64,000 bases of DNA from Pseudomonas sp. RC10 (GCF_038397775.1 NZ_CP151650.1:3844001-3908000); one strand, 5' to 3'; counted from the stretch's first letter, positions 34,030 through 42,789 are shown. Translations and numbers: made by a program. Notes: generated by a model from the letters alone, not told the origin.

Positions 34030-36089
34030 CAGTGCGCTTCCGGCATCGCCTGGAACGGCGCTTCCTTGTCGCTGCGCTCTTTCTTGACCCACGCCGCACG
34101 GCCCACTTTCACGGCGTAGAACAGAATGCTCAGCACCACGAACAGGAACAATGTGGTCAGCGCTGCGTTAGTGTACGCGTTGAAGATCACGTGCTGCATC
34201 TGATCAACGGTCTTCGCCGGAGCGATGACCTGGCCAGCCTCCGCCGCTGCACTGTATTTCTTGGCCAGGGCCAGGAAGCCAACGGCCGGGCTCGGGTCGA
34301 ACAGCTTGATGAAGCCTGCGGTCACGGTGCAGATCAGCAGCCATGACGCTGGCAGCATGGTCACCCACACGTACTGTTGACGCTTCATTTTGATCAGCAC
34401 GACGGTCGCCAGCATCAGCGCGATACCCGCCAGCATCTGGTTGGAGATGCCGAACAGCGGCCACAGGGTGTTGATGCCGCCCAGTGGATCGATCACGCCT
34501 TGATACAGCAGGTAACCCCACAACGCCACGCAGCCGCCGGTGCCAATCACGTTGGCGGTCCACGACTCGGTGCGTTTCAGGGCAGGCACGAAACTGCCCA
34601 GCAGGTCTTGCAGCATGAAGCGACCGGCACGGGTGCCCGCATCAACCGCCGTCAGAATGAACAGCGCTTCGAACAGGATCGCGAAGTGGTACCAGAACGC
34701 CATGGTGTTCTGGCCTGGCAGCACTTGGTGCAAAATCTGCGCGATACCCACGGCCAACGTTGGCGCACCACCGGCGCGAGCCAGTACGGTGTTTTCGCCG
34801 ATGTCCTTGGCCACAGCGGTCAACGCTTCAGGCGTGATGGCAAAGCCCCAACCGGTGATGGTCTGAGCGACTGCAACGACGTCGCCGCCGACCACTGCCG
34901 CCGGGCTGTTCATGGCGAAGTAGACGCCTGGGTCGATGACCGAGGCCGCGACCATCGCCATGATGGCGACGAAGGATTCCATCAGCATGCCGCCGTAACC
35001 GATGTAACGGGCGTTCTTCTCGTTATCCAGCAGTTTCGGCGTGGTGCCCGAGGAGATCAGCGCGTGGAAACCCGACACCGCACCACAGGCGATGGTGATG
35101 AACAGGAATGGGAAGAGCGCGCCTTTCCAGACCGGACCGGTGCCGTCGGTGAACTGAGTCAGGGCCGGCATTTTCAGCTCAGGCGCAAGGATCAGGATGC
35201 CGATCGCCAGGGCGACGATGGTGCCGATTTTCAGGAAGGTCGACAGGTAGTCACGTGGCGCGAGCAGCAGCCAGACCGGCAGCATCGCGGCAACGAAGCC
35301 GTAGCCGACGAGCATCCAGGTGATCTGCACACCGGTGAAGGTGAAGACGTGCGCCCACTCAGGGCTCGCAGCCACTTGGCCACCGGCCCAGATCGACAGC
35401 AGCAACAGCACGACGCCGATGATGGAAATCTCACCGATGCGGCCCGGACGGACATAGCGCATGTACACGCCCATGAACATCGCAATCGGGATGGTCGCCA
35501 GCACGGTGAACATGCCCCACGGGCTTTCAGCCAGGGCCTTCACCACGATCAGCGCCAGCACCGCAAGGATGATGATCATGATCAGGAAGCAGCCGAACAA
35601 GGCGATGGTGCCGGGAACGCGGCCCATTTCCTCGCGGACCATGTCGCCCAGCGATCGGCCGTTACGGCGAGTGGACAGGAACAGGATCATGAAATCCTGC
35701 ACCGCACCGGCCAGGACCACACCGGCGATCAGCCAGAGCGTGCCCGGCAGATAGCCCATTTGCGCGGCGAGCACCGGGCCGACCAGCGGACCTGCGCCGG
35801 CGATGGCGGCAAAGTGGTGACCGAAGAGAATGTGTTTGTTGGTCGGCACGTAGTCCAGACCGTCATTGTTGATCACCGCCGGGGTGGCCCGGGTCGGATC
35901 GAGCTGCATGACGTGATTGGCGATGAACAGGCTGTAGTAGCGGTACGCAACCAGATAAATGGCGACGGCGGCGACGACGATCCAGAGTGCGTTGATGGCT
36001 TCGCCGCGACGCAGCGCGACGACACCCAAGGCGCAGGCCCCAAGGGCTGCAACGGCGAACCAACCCAGATGTTTGGTCAGTCGGGTCAT
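34029..36089 (-). CDS. cstA: CstA-family carbon starvation protein (pyruvate/peptide transporter)
   Basis: This 686-residue inner-membrane protein has about 16-18 hydrophobic helices. The family block [41 protein letters not shown] lies at about residues 75-115, and [20 protein letters not shown] at about 140-160. Length matches E. coli CstA (701). CstA and BtsT take up pyruvate, and CstA was first linked to peptide use under carbon starvation. The ATG at 36089 follows GGCAGGAGACCCACA. It forms an operon with ybdD. The promoter region holds two inverted repeats at 36195-36206 and 36212-36233. Confidence 0.93.
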   Translation of the reverse strand: MTRLTKHLGWFAVAALGACALGVVALRRGEAINALWIVVAAVAIYLVAYRYYSLFIANHVMQLDPTRATPAVINNDGLDYVPTNKHILFGHHFAAIAGAGPLVGPVLAAQMGYLPGTLWLIAGVVLAGAVQDFMILFLSTRRNGRSLGDMVREEMGRVPGTIALFGCFLIMIIILAVLALIVVKALAESPWGMFTVLATIPIAMFMGVYMRYVRPGRIGEISIIGVVLLLLSIWAGGQVAASPEWAHVFTFTGVQITWMLVGYGFVAAMLPVWLLLAPRDYLSTFLKIGTIVALAIGILILAPELKMPALTQFTDGTGPVWKGALFPFLFITIACGAVSGFHALISSGTTPKLLDNEKNARYIGYGGMLMESFVAIMAMVAASVIDPGVYFAMNSPAAVVGGDVVAVAQTITGWGFAITPEALTAVAKDIGENTVLARAGGAPTLAVGIAQILHQVLPGQNTMAFWYHFAILFEALFILTAVDAGTRAGRFMLQDLLGSFVPALKRTESWTANVIGTGGCVALWGYLLYQGVIDPLGGINTLWPLFGISNQMLAGIALMLATVVLIKMKRQQYVWVTMLPASWLLICTVTAGFIKLFDPSPAVGFLALAKKYSAAAEAGQVIAPAKTVDQMQHVIFNAYTNAALTTLFLFVVLSILFYAVKVGRAAWVKKERSDKEAPFQAMPEAH

Positions 36090-36194
36090 TGTGGGTCTCC
36101 TGCCGAAGCTCATGGCTTGCGGCGTAATTGTTATTGTGTGATCCGGGGTAACGGAGCGTTGCCACTATCCGCGCAGTTGTCAGCAAGAGAAATT

Positions 36195-36206
36195 CGTACT
36201 ACTACG
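36195..36206. promoter_or_regulatory. CTAC-rich inverted repeat upstream of cstA
   Basis: CGTACTACTACG at 36195-36206 has matching CGTA and TACG ends. It lies six bases from a stronger palindrome and repeats the same CTAC/GTAG words, so the two may form one operator for a NarL/LuxR-type response regulator. Confidence 0.45.
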
Positions 36207-36211
36207 GTTTC

Positions 36212-36233
36212 GTCTGCGTAGTTCTACGCAGAC
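36212..36233. promoter_or_regulatory. 22-base palindrome upstream of cstA (candidate operator)
   Basis: GTCTGCGTAG (36212-36221) and CTACGCAGAC (36224-36233) are perfect inverted repeats separated by TT, about 123 bases upstream of the cstA start. Size and GTAG/CTAC ends resemble LuxR/NarL-class operators; a regulator of that class is encoded at 39057-39689. Confidence 0.6.
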
Positions 36234-36254
36234 ACACTTAGCGAGGCAATTTCC

Positions 36255-36339
36255 CTGTGTGGAGCCGGCTTGCTGGCGAATGCGGTCTGCCTGTACCTCA
36301 TCAGGCGACTGACACGCCGCCTTCGCCAGCAAGCCGGCT
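36255..36339. repeat. REPIN of GCCGGCTTGCTGGCGAA type, right end cut by the IS110 element
   Basis: Left arm 36255-36280 and right arm 36322-36339 are inverted repeats. The right arm stops at CCGGCT and its expected end CCCACAG reappears at 37512-37518, after the insertion element. Joining the two flanks restores a normal REPIN arm. Confidence 0.85.
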
Positions 36340-36354
36340 TGTATGTTTAGACTT

Positions 36355-36510
36355 GATGGGGTGGGAGGGACGGAAAGCCGAATCTGACTCTAGCCAGTAC
36401 AGACCGTTGGGAGACTTCCAGCCCCACCCTGTCACCTACAAGCGCCGATATGGAATGCATCGGCCTGGACCGACGATAGAAGCAAGCCAGCGCTTACGGT
36501 GAACCCCCAG
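36355..36510 (+). ncRNA. Candidate bridge RNA of the IS110 element
   Basis: The left non-coding end folds by eye into two stem-loops. Loop 1: stem GGGTGGG (36359-36365)/CCCACCC (36423-36429) plus GGAA (36372-36375)/TTCC (36416-36419); inside are AAGCCG (36375-36380), identical to the left target, and TGGGAG (36408-36413), complementary to CTCCCA at the right target. Loop 2: stem TCACC (36432-36436)/GGTGA (36498-36502) and AGCGC (36441-36445)/GCGCT (36490-36494); inside are ATGGAAT (36450-36456), like the right end ATAGAAT, and GATAGAAG (36475-36482), pairing 6 of 8 with CTTGTATG at the left end. Exact ends are not known. Confidence 0.65.
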
Positions 36511-36543
36511 CAAGCTCTTCAACCCTAACTCGGAGGGTGTGAC

Positions 36544-37506
36544 ATGGCAATCCTTGATGCAGCGGCGATTGTGGGTGTCGATGTGGCGATGGCGGAACTT
36601 GTCACCGCTCAGCGTGGTGTGGATAAAACTCATTGTTTGGTCAATGAGCGAACTTCGATTCACCACTGGCTCAAGACATTGCCTCAAGGCAGTGCCATCG
36701 CCCTCGAGGCGACCAATACCTACCATCTGGACCTAGTGGAAATGGCCCATGACATGGGGCACCTGGTGTTTGTCGTCGATGCGGCACGCGTAAGCAAATA
36801 TCGAGAAAGTCTGGGCAAGCGCGCCAAAACAGATGCGTGCGATGCACATCTGCTGGCTCGCTATCTGGAAAAGGAAGGTGACGAGCTGCGTCAGTGGAGC
36901 CCGCCACCCCAGTTGCACACCCAGCTCAAGCATCTGCTGCATCGCAGGGCCTCGCTGGTCAATAGCCAGACGTCACTGCGCCAAGGCTGGAAGGATGAAA
37001 AAGACCTCAGGAAGGGGTTCGAGAAGTTGATGCGTCGCTTCAGCCATCTGATCAAAGATATCGAGAAACAGCTCAAGCAAGTGCTGATCAAGTCCGGTGA
37101 AATGGATCAGGTCAAACGTTGCCAGGGCATCGAAGGCGTCGGGTTCCTGACCGCCACAGCGCTGTTTGCGGCATTCCTTCGAGGCGAATTCAAAAACGTA
37201 GATGCGTACATCGCCTATCTGGGGCTGGATTTGCGGGTGTCGGATTCCGGGAACAAATCCGGTCGCCGCCGGCTAAGCAAGAAAGGCGACCCCGAGGTAC
37301 GCCGGCTAGGCTACAACGCTTCAATGGCCGCCTGCCGATCGGCGACATGGAAACCGTATTACGAGAAGAAAATAGGCGAGGGGAAAGCCAGAACTGAAGC
37401 GTTGACGATATTGAGCAGGAAGCTCGCAGGGGTGGCCTTCTCGCTGATGAAGAAACGGGAAGAGTACGACTCTACGAAACGTTTGGGGGTTGCCCCCCAA
37501 ACATAG
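36544..37506 (+). CDS. IS110-family transposase (DEDD recombinase)
   Basis: This 320-residue recombinase has an N-terminal RuvC-like DEDD domain: VGVDVAMAEL with the first Asp, IALEATNTYHLDL with the Glu, and KTDACDAHLLARYL with the last Asp pair. A coiled middle region follows, then the C-terminal transposase_20 domain (CQGIEGVGFLTATALFAAF, AYIAYLGLDLRVSDSGNKSGRRRLSKKGDPEVRRLGYNASMAA) containing the catalytic Ser region. Length matches the family (300-400) and no frameshift is seen, so it may be active. The ATG at 36544 follows CGGAGGGTGTGAC. The stop codon TAG is part of the right-end donor sequence. Confidence 0.94.
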   Translation: MAILDAAAIVGVDVAMAELVTAQRGVDKTHCLVNERTSIHHWLKTLPQGSAIALEATNTYHLDLVEMAHDMGHLVFVVDAARVSKYRESLGKRAKTDACDAHLLARYLEKEGDELRQWSPPPQLHTQLKHLLHRRASLVNSQTSLRQGWKDEKDLRKGFEKLMRRFSHLIKDIEKQLKQVLIKSGEMDQVKRCQGIEGVGFLTATALFAAFLRGEFKNVDAYIAYLGLDLRVSDSGNKSGRRRLSKKGDPEVRRLGYNASMAACRSATWKPYYEKKIGEGKARTEALTILSRKLAGVAFSLMKKREEYDSTKRLGVAPQT

Positions 37507-37563
37507 AATCTCCCACAGTTTGAACCGTGTACACCTCGGTTTATGCGGCCACGCCTTTCTCCT

Positions 37564-37587
37564 GTGGGAGCGAATTCATTCGCGAAA
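37564..37587. repeat. Single REP sequence (GAATTCATTCGCGA type)
   Basis: GTGGGAGCGAATTC followed by ATTCGCGAA is one REP arm with no partner arm nearby. It lies between the insertion element and the histidine kinase gene. Confidence 0.8.
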
Positions 37588-37664
37588 AGATGTTCCAGTC
37601 GCCCCGGATGTTCATGCTGTAATACGCCCACAACAACACCCGCTCCCGCCGGACATCCCACGCC

Positions 37665-39023
37665 ATGCAACTCAAACACAAGATCGTCGCCCTTGGCATC
37701 CTGCCGCTGATCCTTGCCGTGTGCGTGATCTGCGCGCTGGTGATCGTGCAGAACCAGCGTCTGGGCGAGCAGCAGGCGCAGTTGATCGAGGACAGCATTC
37801 TGTCCAGCAAGCGCGCCGAGTTGAAAAACTACGTGGAGATGGCCATGAGCGCCCTCGCCCCGATCTACGACAGCGGCCGCAATGACGAACAGACCAAGCA
37901 GCAGGTATTGGAAGAACTGGCCAAGCTCAGCTTCGGCATCGATGGCTATTTCTTCGTCTACGACCAGAGCGGCCGCAACCTGATGCATCCACGGCAGGCA
38001 GCGCTGGTGGGCAAGGACTTGTGGAACATGACCGACCCGCAAGGGCTGCTGGTGATCCGCGCACTGCTGCAAAGCGCGGAGTCCGGCGACGGTTTCCAGC
38101 ATTACGCCTGGGAAAAACCGTCCACCGGGCAGATCACCGACAAACTCGCCCATGTGGTCATGCTCAAGCGCTGGGGCTGGATGCTCGGCACCGGGATCTA
38201 TCTGGAAGACGTCGAACGGGCCACGCAACAGGCCCGACAGGAAGTCGCGCGGGGCATCTACGCGACCATGCTCGACATCGGCGGCGTCGCCCTGATCGCC
38301 GTGCTGCTGGTGTTCGTCTGCGGTGTGACTCTCAACGCCAGCGAGCACCGTCTGGCCGACCGCAAGCTGCAGATGCTCAACCAGCGCATCATGAACCTGC
38401 AGGAAGAAGAGCGCTCGCGGCTGTCACGGGAATTGCACGACGGGATCAGCCAGGTGCTGGTGTCGATCAAATTTCAGTTCGAGCTGGCCGGTCTGCAACT
38501 CGAGGGCCACGACCCGCTCGGCCTGGAGACCCTGCGTCACGGCACCGAACGGCTCGGCGAGGCCATCGGCGAAATCCGCACCATCTCCCACGACCTGCGC
38601 CCTTCCCTGCTCGACACCCTGGGGCTGGCGGCGGCGGTCACGCAACTGGTGGCGGAGTTCGAGCAACAGACCGGGCTGACCATCCAGTACACCCACAACC
38701 TCAGCAAGTTGAAGCTGGCAGAAGGTGCACCGGTGGCGCTGTTCCGGATTCTGCAAGAGGCGCTGACCAACATCGAGCGTCACGCCCATGCACAGAACGT
38801 CTACATCGACTTGCGCAGCACGAAAAAACAGGTGCAACTCACTGTGCGCGACGACGGCGTGGGCTTCCGGGTCGACGTCGAGCGTTTGCAAGAGATACAG
38901 GGCGGCATCGGTTTGCGTAATATTCGCGAACGCGTCGAGCATTTCCAGGGCCAGCTCAATCTCTACTCGGTCCCCGGCCACAGCGAACTGACCGTGACCA
39001 TGCCCATCAACGTCGCCGCCTGA
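37665..39023 (+). CDS. Cache-domain sensor histidine kinase (NarX/DegS-type core)
   Basis: This 452-residue membrane kinase has a first membrane helix at about residues 10-28 (ALGILPLILAVCVICALVIV) and a periplasmic single Cache domain at about 30-200 with the typical DGYFFVYDQSGRNLMHPRQAALVGKDLWNMTD and KRWGWMLGTGIYLEDV. A second helix (LDIGGVALIAVLLVFVCGV) follows. The HisKA_3 dimerisation motif EEERSRLSRELHDGISQVLVSIK carries the phospho-His, and the ATPase domain has NIERHAHA, DDGVGF and GIGLRNIRERV. Single-Cache sensors of this kind often bind small carboxylates. It is co-transcribed with the response regulator 33 bases downstream. No strong ribosome site is seen. Confidence 0.9.
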   Translation: MQLKHKIVALGILPLILAVCVICALVIVQNQRLGEQQAQLIEDSILSSKRAELKNYVEMAMSALAPIYDSGRNDEQTKQQVLEELAKLSFGIDGYFFVYDQSGRNLMHPRQAALVGKDLWNMTDPQGLLVIRALLQSAESGDGFQHYAWEKPSTGQITDKLAHVVMLKRWGWMLGTGIYLEDVERATQQARQEVARGIYATMLDIGGVALIAVLLVFVCGVTLNASEHRLADRKLQMLNQRIMNLQEEERSRLSRELHDGISQVLVSIKFQFELAGLQLEGHDPLGLETLRHGTERLGEAIGEIRTISHDLRPSLLDTLGLAAAVTQLVAEFEQQTGLTIQYTHNLSKLKLAEGAPVALFRILQEALTNIERHAHAQNVYIDLRSTKKQVQLTVRDDGVGFRVDVERLQEIQGGIGLRNIRERVEHFQGQLNLYSVPGHSELTVTMPINVAA

Positions 39024-39056
39024 CCCTTCATTTCAGACAGGAACCCGCACCCCATC

Positions 39057-39689
39057 ATGACCGCCAGCCAGACCATCCGCATTGCCCTGGTCGACGACCA
39101 TTCGCTGGTCCGTGACGGCGTGCGCGCCCTGCTTGCCACCCGGCCTTTGTTCGAGGTGGTAGGCGAAGCCGAGAACGCGGCGCAGGGACTAAAGATGTGT
39201 GAAGAGGTCAAGCCGGACATCCTGCTGGTGGACATCGGCCTGCAAGACATGAACGGCCTGGAACTGACGCAACTGATCCGCCAGCGCTGCCCGACGATCA
39301 AGATTCTGATCCTGAGCATGTACGACAATCAGGAATACGTCGCCACGTCGATCCGCGCCGGGGCCAGCGGTTACGTGCTGAAAAACGCACCGTCCCGGGA
39401 AATCGTCGCGGCCATCGAGGCGATTGCCACCGGCGGCACGTTCTACAGCGCTGAGGTGACCCTCAAGCTGGTGTCGAAAAAGACCGACGAAAACGAACTC
39501 ACGCCCCGTGAAGTGCAGGTGCTGGTGGGTCTGGCCAAGGGGCTGGACAACAAAACCCTCGCCCGCGACCTGGCCATCAGCGTCCGCACCGTCGAAACCC
39601 ACCGCCTGAGCATCCGCCGCAAACTGAAAGTCGACAAACCGGCGGGGCTGGTGAAATATGCCATGGAGCATGGGTTGTTGTTGCCGTGA
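39057..39689 (+). CDS. NarL/LuxR-family response regulator
   Basis: This 210-residue response regulator has a receiver domain in residues 1-125 (acidic DD at IALVDDHSLVRDG, phospho-Asp in DILLVDIGLQDMNG, conserved Lys in GYVLKNAPS) and a C-terminal LuxR-type helix-turn-helix (ELTPREVQVLVGLAKGLDNKTLARDLAISVRTVETHRLSIRRKL). It is the partner of the Cache-domain kinase immediately upstream. Its target is unknown. The palindromes upstream of cstA, on the far side of the IS110 element, are candidates because of their LuxR-class look and because the element seems to have split this neighbourhood. Confidence 0.92.
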   Translation: MTASQTIRIALVDDHSLVRDGVRALLATRPLFEVVGEAENAAQGLKMCEEVKPDILLVDIGLQDMNGLELTQLIRQRCPTIKILILSMYDNQEYVATSIRAGASGYVLKNAPSREIVAAIEAIATGGTFYSAEVTLKLVSKKTDENELTPREVQVLVGLAKGLDNKTLARDLAISVRTVETHRLSIRRKLKVDKPAGLVKYAMEHGLLLP

Positions 39690-39743
39690 CCCTGTGTCGC
39701 CGCCGCTGAACCTGTGGAGAGGTCCTTCATGTCGCCGCCGAAC

Positions 39744-39833
39744 CTGTGGGAGCGAATTCATTCGCGAAGGTGGGTCAGGCAACACAGCTCCATCGACCGG
39801 ACGGGCCTCTCGCGAATAAATTCGCTCCCACAG
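39744..39833. repeat. REPIN, GAATTCATTCGCGA type
   Basis: Arms 39744-39767 and 39810-39833 are inverted repeats with one mismatch (CATTCGCGA against AATAAATTC strand). Spacer 42 bases. It lies between two convergent two-component gene pairs. Confidence 0.9.
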
Positions 39834-39859
39834 TGGGTCGACGTTGACCGCGAAGCCGT

Positions 39860-41353
39860 TCACTCCCTCGGCAACACCCGCTCCGCCGTTTCCTGATCCA
39901 CCGGCAGTGCAAATCGGAATGTCGCACCCTGCCCCGGCACGTCGATCAGCTCGATCCGGTGCCCATGCAGTTGCAGAATCTGGTGCACGATTCGCAACCC
40001 CAGCCCGCCATCTCGCCGTGCACCGCCAATATTAAACGGACGCAGAAACAGCCCTTCACGCAACTCGGCGGCAATCCCCGGCCCGGTGTCGCTGATCGTC
40101 ACCTCGACAAAACGCGCCTTCGGCAATAACGCCACCTTGATCTCGCCGCCCTGGGGCGTGTGCCGCAGGGCGTTGTCCAGCAGGTTGGTCATCACCCGCT
40201 CGATCAGCCCCAAGTCGGCATGCACGCCGGGCACCGACGGCGCAAAGCTCGGGGTCAGGGTCACGGCCTTGGACTCGGCGCCGAGTTCGAACTTCTGGAA
40301 AATGTCCTGCACCAGATCGGTCAGCGAAAACCGCTCCACCACCGGCACCACGAAACCATGCTCCAGCCGCACCAGTTCCAGCAGCGACTGCGCCAACCCG
40401 CCCACCTTGCGGCTCTGGTCCAGCGCGATGCCCAGATAACGCCGCCGCTCCTCGGGCGTGAGGCTGGCGTCCTTGACCGACAGCACCTCCAGATAGCCGT
40501 GCAGCGATGCAAGCGGGGTGCGCAGGTCATGGGAAATGTTCGCCACCAGCTCGCGGCGGTCCTGGCTTTGGCGGGTCAGGGTTTGCCATTGCTCGCTCAA
40601 GCGGTTCTGCATTTGTTTGAACGTTGCGTCGAGCACGGCGATTTCATCGTGGCCCTGCCGAGCCGATTCGGTCGAAGACGCGGGCAACGGCACCGGCGCA
40701 GCATTGATGTCGAAATGGCTCACCGCGTAGGTCAGTCGCCGCAGTGGCCGGGTGATCCAACCGAACGCTGTTAGACCCGCCAACAGGCACAGCAAGGCAA
40801 TCAAACCAATCGACCACAACGCCGTGTTCAGGGCCTCACTGGTGGCGCCGCGCTCGGCAAAGCGGTCATGGGCCTCGCCCAGCAGCACCACGTACAGAAA
40901 ACCCGCCGGTTTGCCCATGACCATCAACGGCGCGGCGCTGAACACCTTGCGCGTGTCCATGCTGCGCGGGTCATCCCCCAGAATCGGCAGCGGCTCTCCG
41001 GCCAGCAGCTTGCGCACGGGCGCCAGATCGACTCGGTCCCGCAGCATGTGATCCTTGGGCGCGGCGTCGCCGACGATCTTGCCTTCGCCGTCGAGCAGGT
41101 ACACCTCGACGCTGGGGTTCACCAGCATCAACTGGCTGAACAGCTCGCGCACGGCATCGGGTTTCAGGCCGTTGGCGTCCATCAATTGGGTGTCGCGGGC
41201 GATGTGCTGGGCGAGGTCGCGGGACAGGCCCTGCACCACCTCCAGCTCATGCATTTTGTTGGAGCGCACCTGCAACAGCACCGACGTGCCGCAGCAGATC
41301 AGCAACAGAAACGCGAAGACCAAGGACAGCCGCTGGGTCAGGGTCATGTTCAC
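39860..41353 (-). CDS. Sensor histidine kinase linked to the msrB-dipZ-msrA locus
   Basis: This 497-residue kinase has a first membrane helix (LSLVFAFLLLICCGTSVLL), a periplasmic sensor of about 140 residues, a second helix (ALWSIGLIALLCLLAGLTAFGW), HAMP, HisKA (NISHDLRTPLASLHGYLE, phospho-His) and HATPase (MTNLLDNALRHTPQGG, SDTGPGI). The sensor has about seven methionines and no cysteine. I use GTG 41353, which overlaps the regulator stop as GTGA and has GGAG seven bases upstream; ATG 41347 is the alternative. It is coupled to the response regulator and divergent from periplasmic MsrB, so it may sense oxidative damage in the envelope; that is an inference. Confidence 0.87.
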   Translation of the reverse strand: MNMTLTQRLSLVFAFLLLICCGTSVLLQVRSNKMHELEVVQGLSRDLAQHIARDTQLMDANGLKPDAVRELFSQLMLVNPSVEVYLLDGEGKIVGDAAPKDHMLRDRVDLAPVRKLLAGEPLPILGDDPRSMDTRKVFSAAPLMVMGKPAGFLYVVLLGEAHDRFAERGATSEALNTALWSIGLIALLCLLAGLTAFGWITRPLRRLTYAVSHFDINAAPVPLPASSTESARQGHDEIAVLDATFKQMQNRLSEQWQTLTRQSQDRRELVANISHDLRTPLASLHGYLEVLSVKDASLTPEERRRYLGIALDQSRKVGGLAQSLLELVRLEHGFVVPVVERFSLTDLVQDIFQKFELGAESKAVTLTPSFAPSVPGVHADLGLIERVMTNLLDNALRHTPQGGEIKVALLPKARFVEVTISDTGPGIAAELREGLFLRPFNIGGARRDGGLGLRIVHQILQLHGHRIELIDVPGQGATFRFALPVDQETAERVLPRE

Positions 41354-42066
41354 GACGCCTCTCCCGCATCGGCGAATTTATAGCCGCGCCCCCACACCGT
41401 CAGGATGCGCAACGGCTGGGCCGGGTCGTTCTCGATCTTGGCGCGCAGCCGGTTGATGTGGGTGTTGACGGTGTGCTCGTAGCCTTCGTGGTTATAGCCC
41501 CAGACCGAGTTCAGCAGGTCCAGCCGCGAGAAGACCTTGCCCGGCTGGCGGGCAAAAAAATACAGCAGGTCGAATTCCCTCGGCGTGAGGTCCAGCAAGC
41601 GGCCTTCCAGCGAGGCTTCGCGGGTCAACGGGTCGATGAACAATCCGGCGCTGTCGAGGCTGCCGGTGTCCATCTTCAGGTTGCGCGCCATGGCATCGAC
41701 CCGCCGCAGCAGCGCCTTGACCCGCGCCACCAATTCCATCATCGAGAACGGTTTGGCCAGGTAATCGTCCGCCCCCAGCTCAAGGCCGAGAATCCGGTGC
41801 ATCTCACTGGAGCGCGCGCTGGTAATGATGATCGGCGTGTAGCGGGTCATGGCCCGGGCACGGCGGCAGATCTCCAGGCCGTCGACGCCGGGCAGCATCA
41901 GGTCGAGGATCAACGCGTCCCAGCCGCCCTGCTCCAAAAGGCGCAAGCCTTTTTCCCCGTCGGCGCTGTGCACCACGTCGAAATGTTCGTCCCGCAGGTG
42001 CAGGCAAATCAGGTCGGCGATATGGCTATCGTCCTCGACCACCAGAATGCGTTTGGGCTGATCCAT
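41350..42066 (-). CDS. OmpR-family response regulator next to msrB
   Basis: This 238-residue response regulator has a receiver domain (ILVVEDDSHIADL, phospho-Asp in ALILDLMLPGVDGLE, Lys in DYLAKPFSMMEL) and an OmpR/PhoB winged helix at about residues 135-238 (LDLTPREFDLLYFFARQPGKVFSR, GYEHTVNTHINRLRAKIE). I chose ATG 42066 (MDQPKRILVVEDD) because the receiver begins there. It overlaps the kinase by four bases. It is divergent from msrB with 177 bases between the starts, a normal spacing for a regulator that controls the adjacent operon. No binding repeat is obvious by eye. Confidence 0.92.
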   Translation of the reverse strand: MDQPKRILVVEDDSHIADLICLHLRDEHFDVVHSADGEKGLRLLEQGGWDALILDLMLPGVDGLEICRRARAMTRYTPIIITSARSSEMHRILGLELGADDYLAKPFSMMELVARVKALLRRVDAMARNLKMDTGSLDSAGLFIDPLTREASLEGRLLDLTPREFDLLYFFARQPGKVFSRLDLLNSVWGYNHEGYEHTVNTHINRLRAKIENDPAQPLRILTVWGRGYKFADAGEAS

Positions 42067-42243
42067 GGAAAGCAAACCTTGCCAGTGCTGAATGCGCGAT
42101 GCCGCCATTGTGCCGATTTTGCGGTCGATCAGTTATCACGAATTGTTTAACTCTCGGTGAGGATTCCGGGAACAGCCCGGCCCTACTCTGGCGTCATCAC
42201 ATGACAAGCCTGCCCCGTGCAGGCGGCGCCAAGGAGACACCTC

Positions 42244-42762
42244 ATGCTTTCGAGAAGACAGTTCATGGTCCTGAGCAGCAGCGCTGGCGTCGCGGCCATC
42301 GCTCTGGGCGTGCTGCCGAAGTTCGCGGACGGCGAAACCCTCGTACCGGCGGATTCGGCCGTGGGCACGTTCGAAGTCAGCCACAGCGACGCCGAATGGC
42401 ACGCGTTGCTCAGCGACGACCAGTTTCAGGTGTTGCGTCGCGAAGCCACCGAGCGCCCTTACAGCAGCCCGCTGAACGACGAGCACCGCACCGGCACGTT
42501 CGCCTGCGCCGGTTGCCAGTTGCAGCTGTTCTCGTCGACGACCAAATTCGACAGCCACACCGGCTGGCCGAGCTTCTGGCAGCCGCTGGACAACGCCACC
42601 GCCATCCGCACCGACACCTCGTTCGGCGTGCTGCGCAAAGAAGTCCATTGCCGCCGCTGTGGCGGGCATTTGGGGCACGTCTTCACCGACGGACCGAAGC
42701 CGACCGGGTTGCGCTATTGCATGAATGGTCTGGCGATGACATTCGCCGAGTCGGCGACATGA
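42244..42762 (+). CDS. msrB: Tat-exported methionine-R-sulfoxide reductase MsrB
   Basis: This 172-residue protein has a twin-arginine signal (LSRRQFMVLSSSAGVAAIALG, Arg-Arg at residues 4-5) followed by a complete MsrB domain. Zinc-site cysteines C88/C91 (CAGC) and C136/C139 (CRRC) and the catalytic C159 in GLRYCMN are all present. It reduces the R-sulfoxide of methionine in proteins, here in the periplasm. The ATG at 42244 follows CAAGGAGACACCTC. Most MsrB enzymes are cytoplasmic; export with a Tat signal is unusual and suggests folding with zinc before export. DipZ, two genes on, could supply the electrons. Confidence 0.93.
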   Translation: MLSRRQFMVLSSSAGVAAIALGVLPKFADGETLVPADSAVGTFEVSHSDAEWHALLSDDQFQVLRREATERPYSSPLNDEHRTGTFACAGCQLQLFSSTTKFDSHTGWPSFWQPLDNATAIRTDTSFGVLRKEVHCRRCGGHLGHVFTDGPKPTGLRYCMNGLAMTFAESAT

Positions 42763-42789
42763 ACAACCAATCACAGGACTAGGCCCGGT

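Larger units (their letters stand above)
36340..37511 (+). mobile_element. IS110-family insertion sequence inserted in a REP sequence
   Basis: The element is about 1172 bases. Its ends are set by the interrupted REP: left flank ends AAGCCGG-CT at 36339 and the right flank begins CT-CCCACAG at 37510, so the dinucleotide CT is present at both junctions. There are no terminal inverted repeats, as usual for IS110. The 204 bases before the transposase are non-coding and only five bases follow its stop, the layout of the IS110 group whose bridge RNA is in the left end. A hairpin (GTTTGGGGG 37481-37489 with CCCCCAAAC 37494-37502) lies at the right end. CT is also the recombination core of IS621. Confidence 0.87.

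Noticed and set aside
34377..36221. A 614-codon plus-strand frame across cstA
   Set aside because: Antisense to a conserved transporter; composition is shadow-like.
36255..36339. REP arms taken as IS110 terminal inverted repeats
   Set aside because: The REP flanks rejoin across the element and match unrelated REPs at 60700; they are the target, not the element ends.
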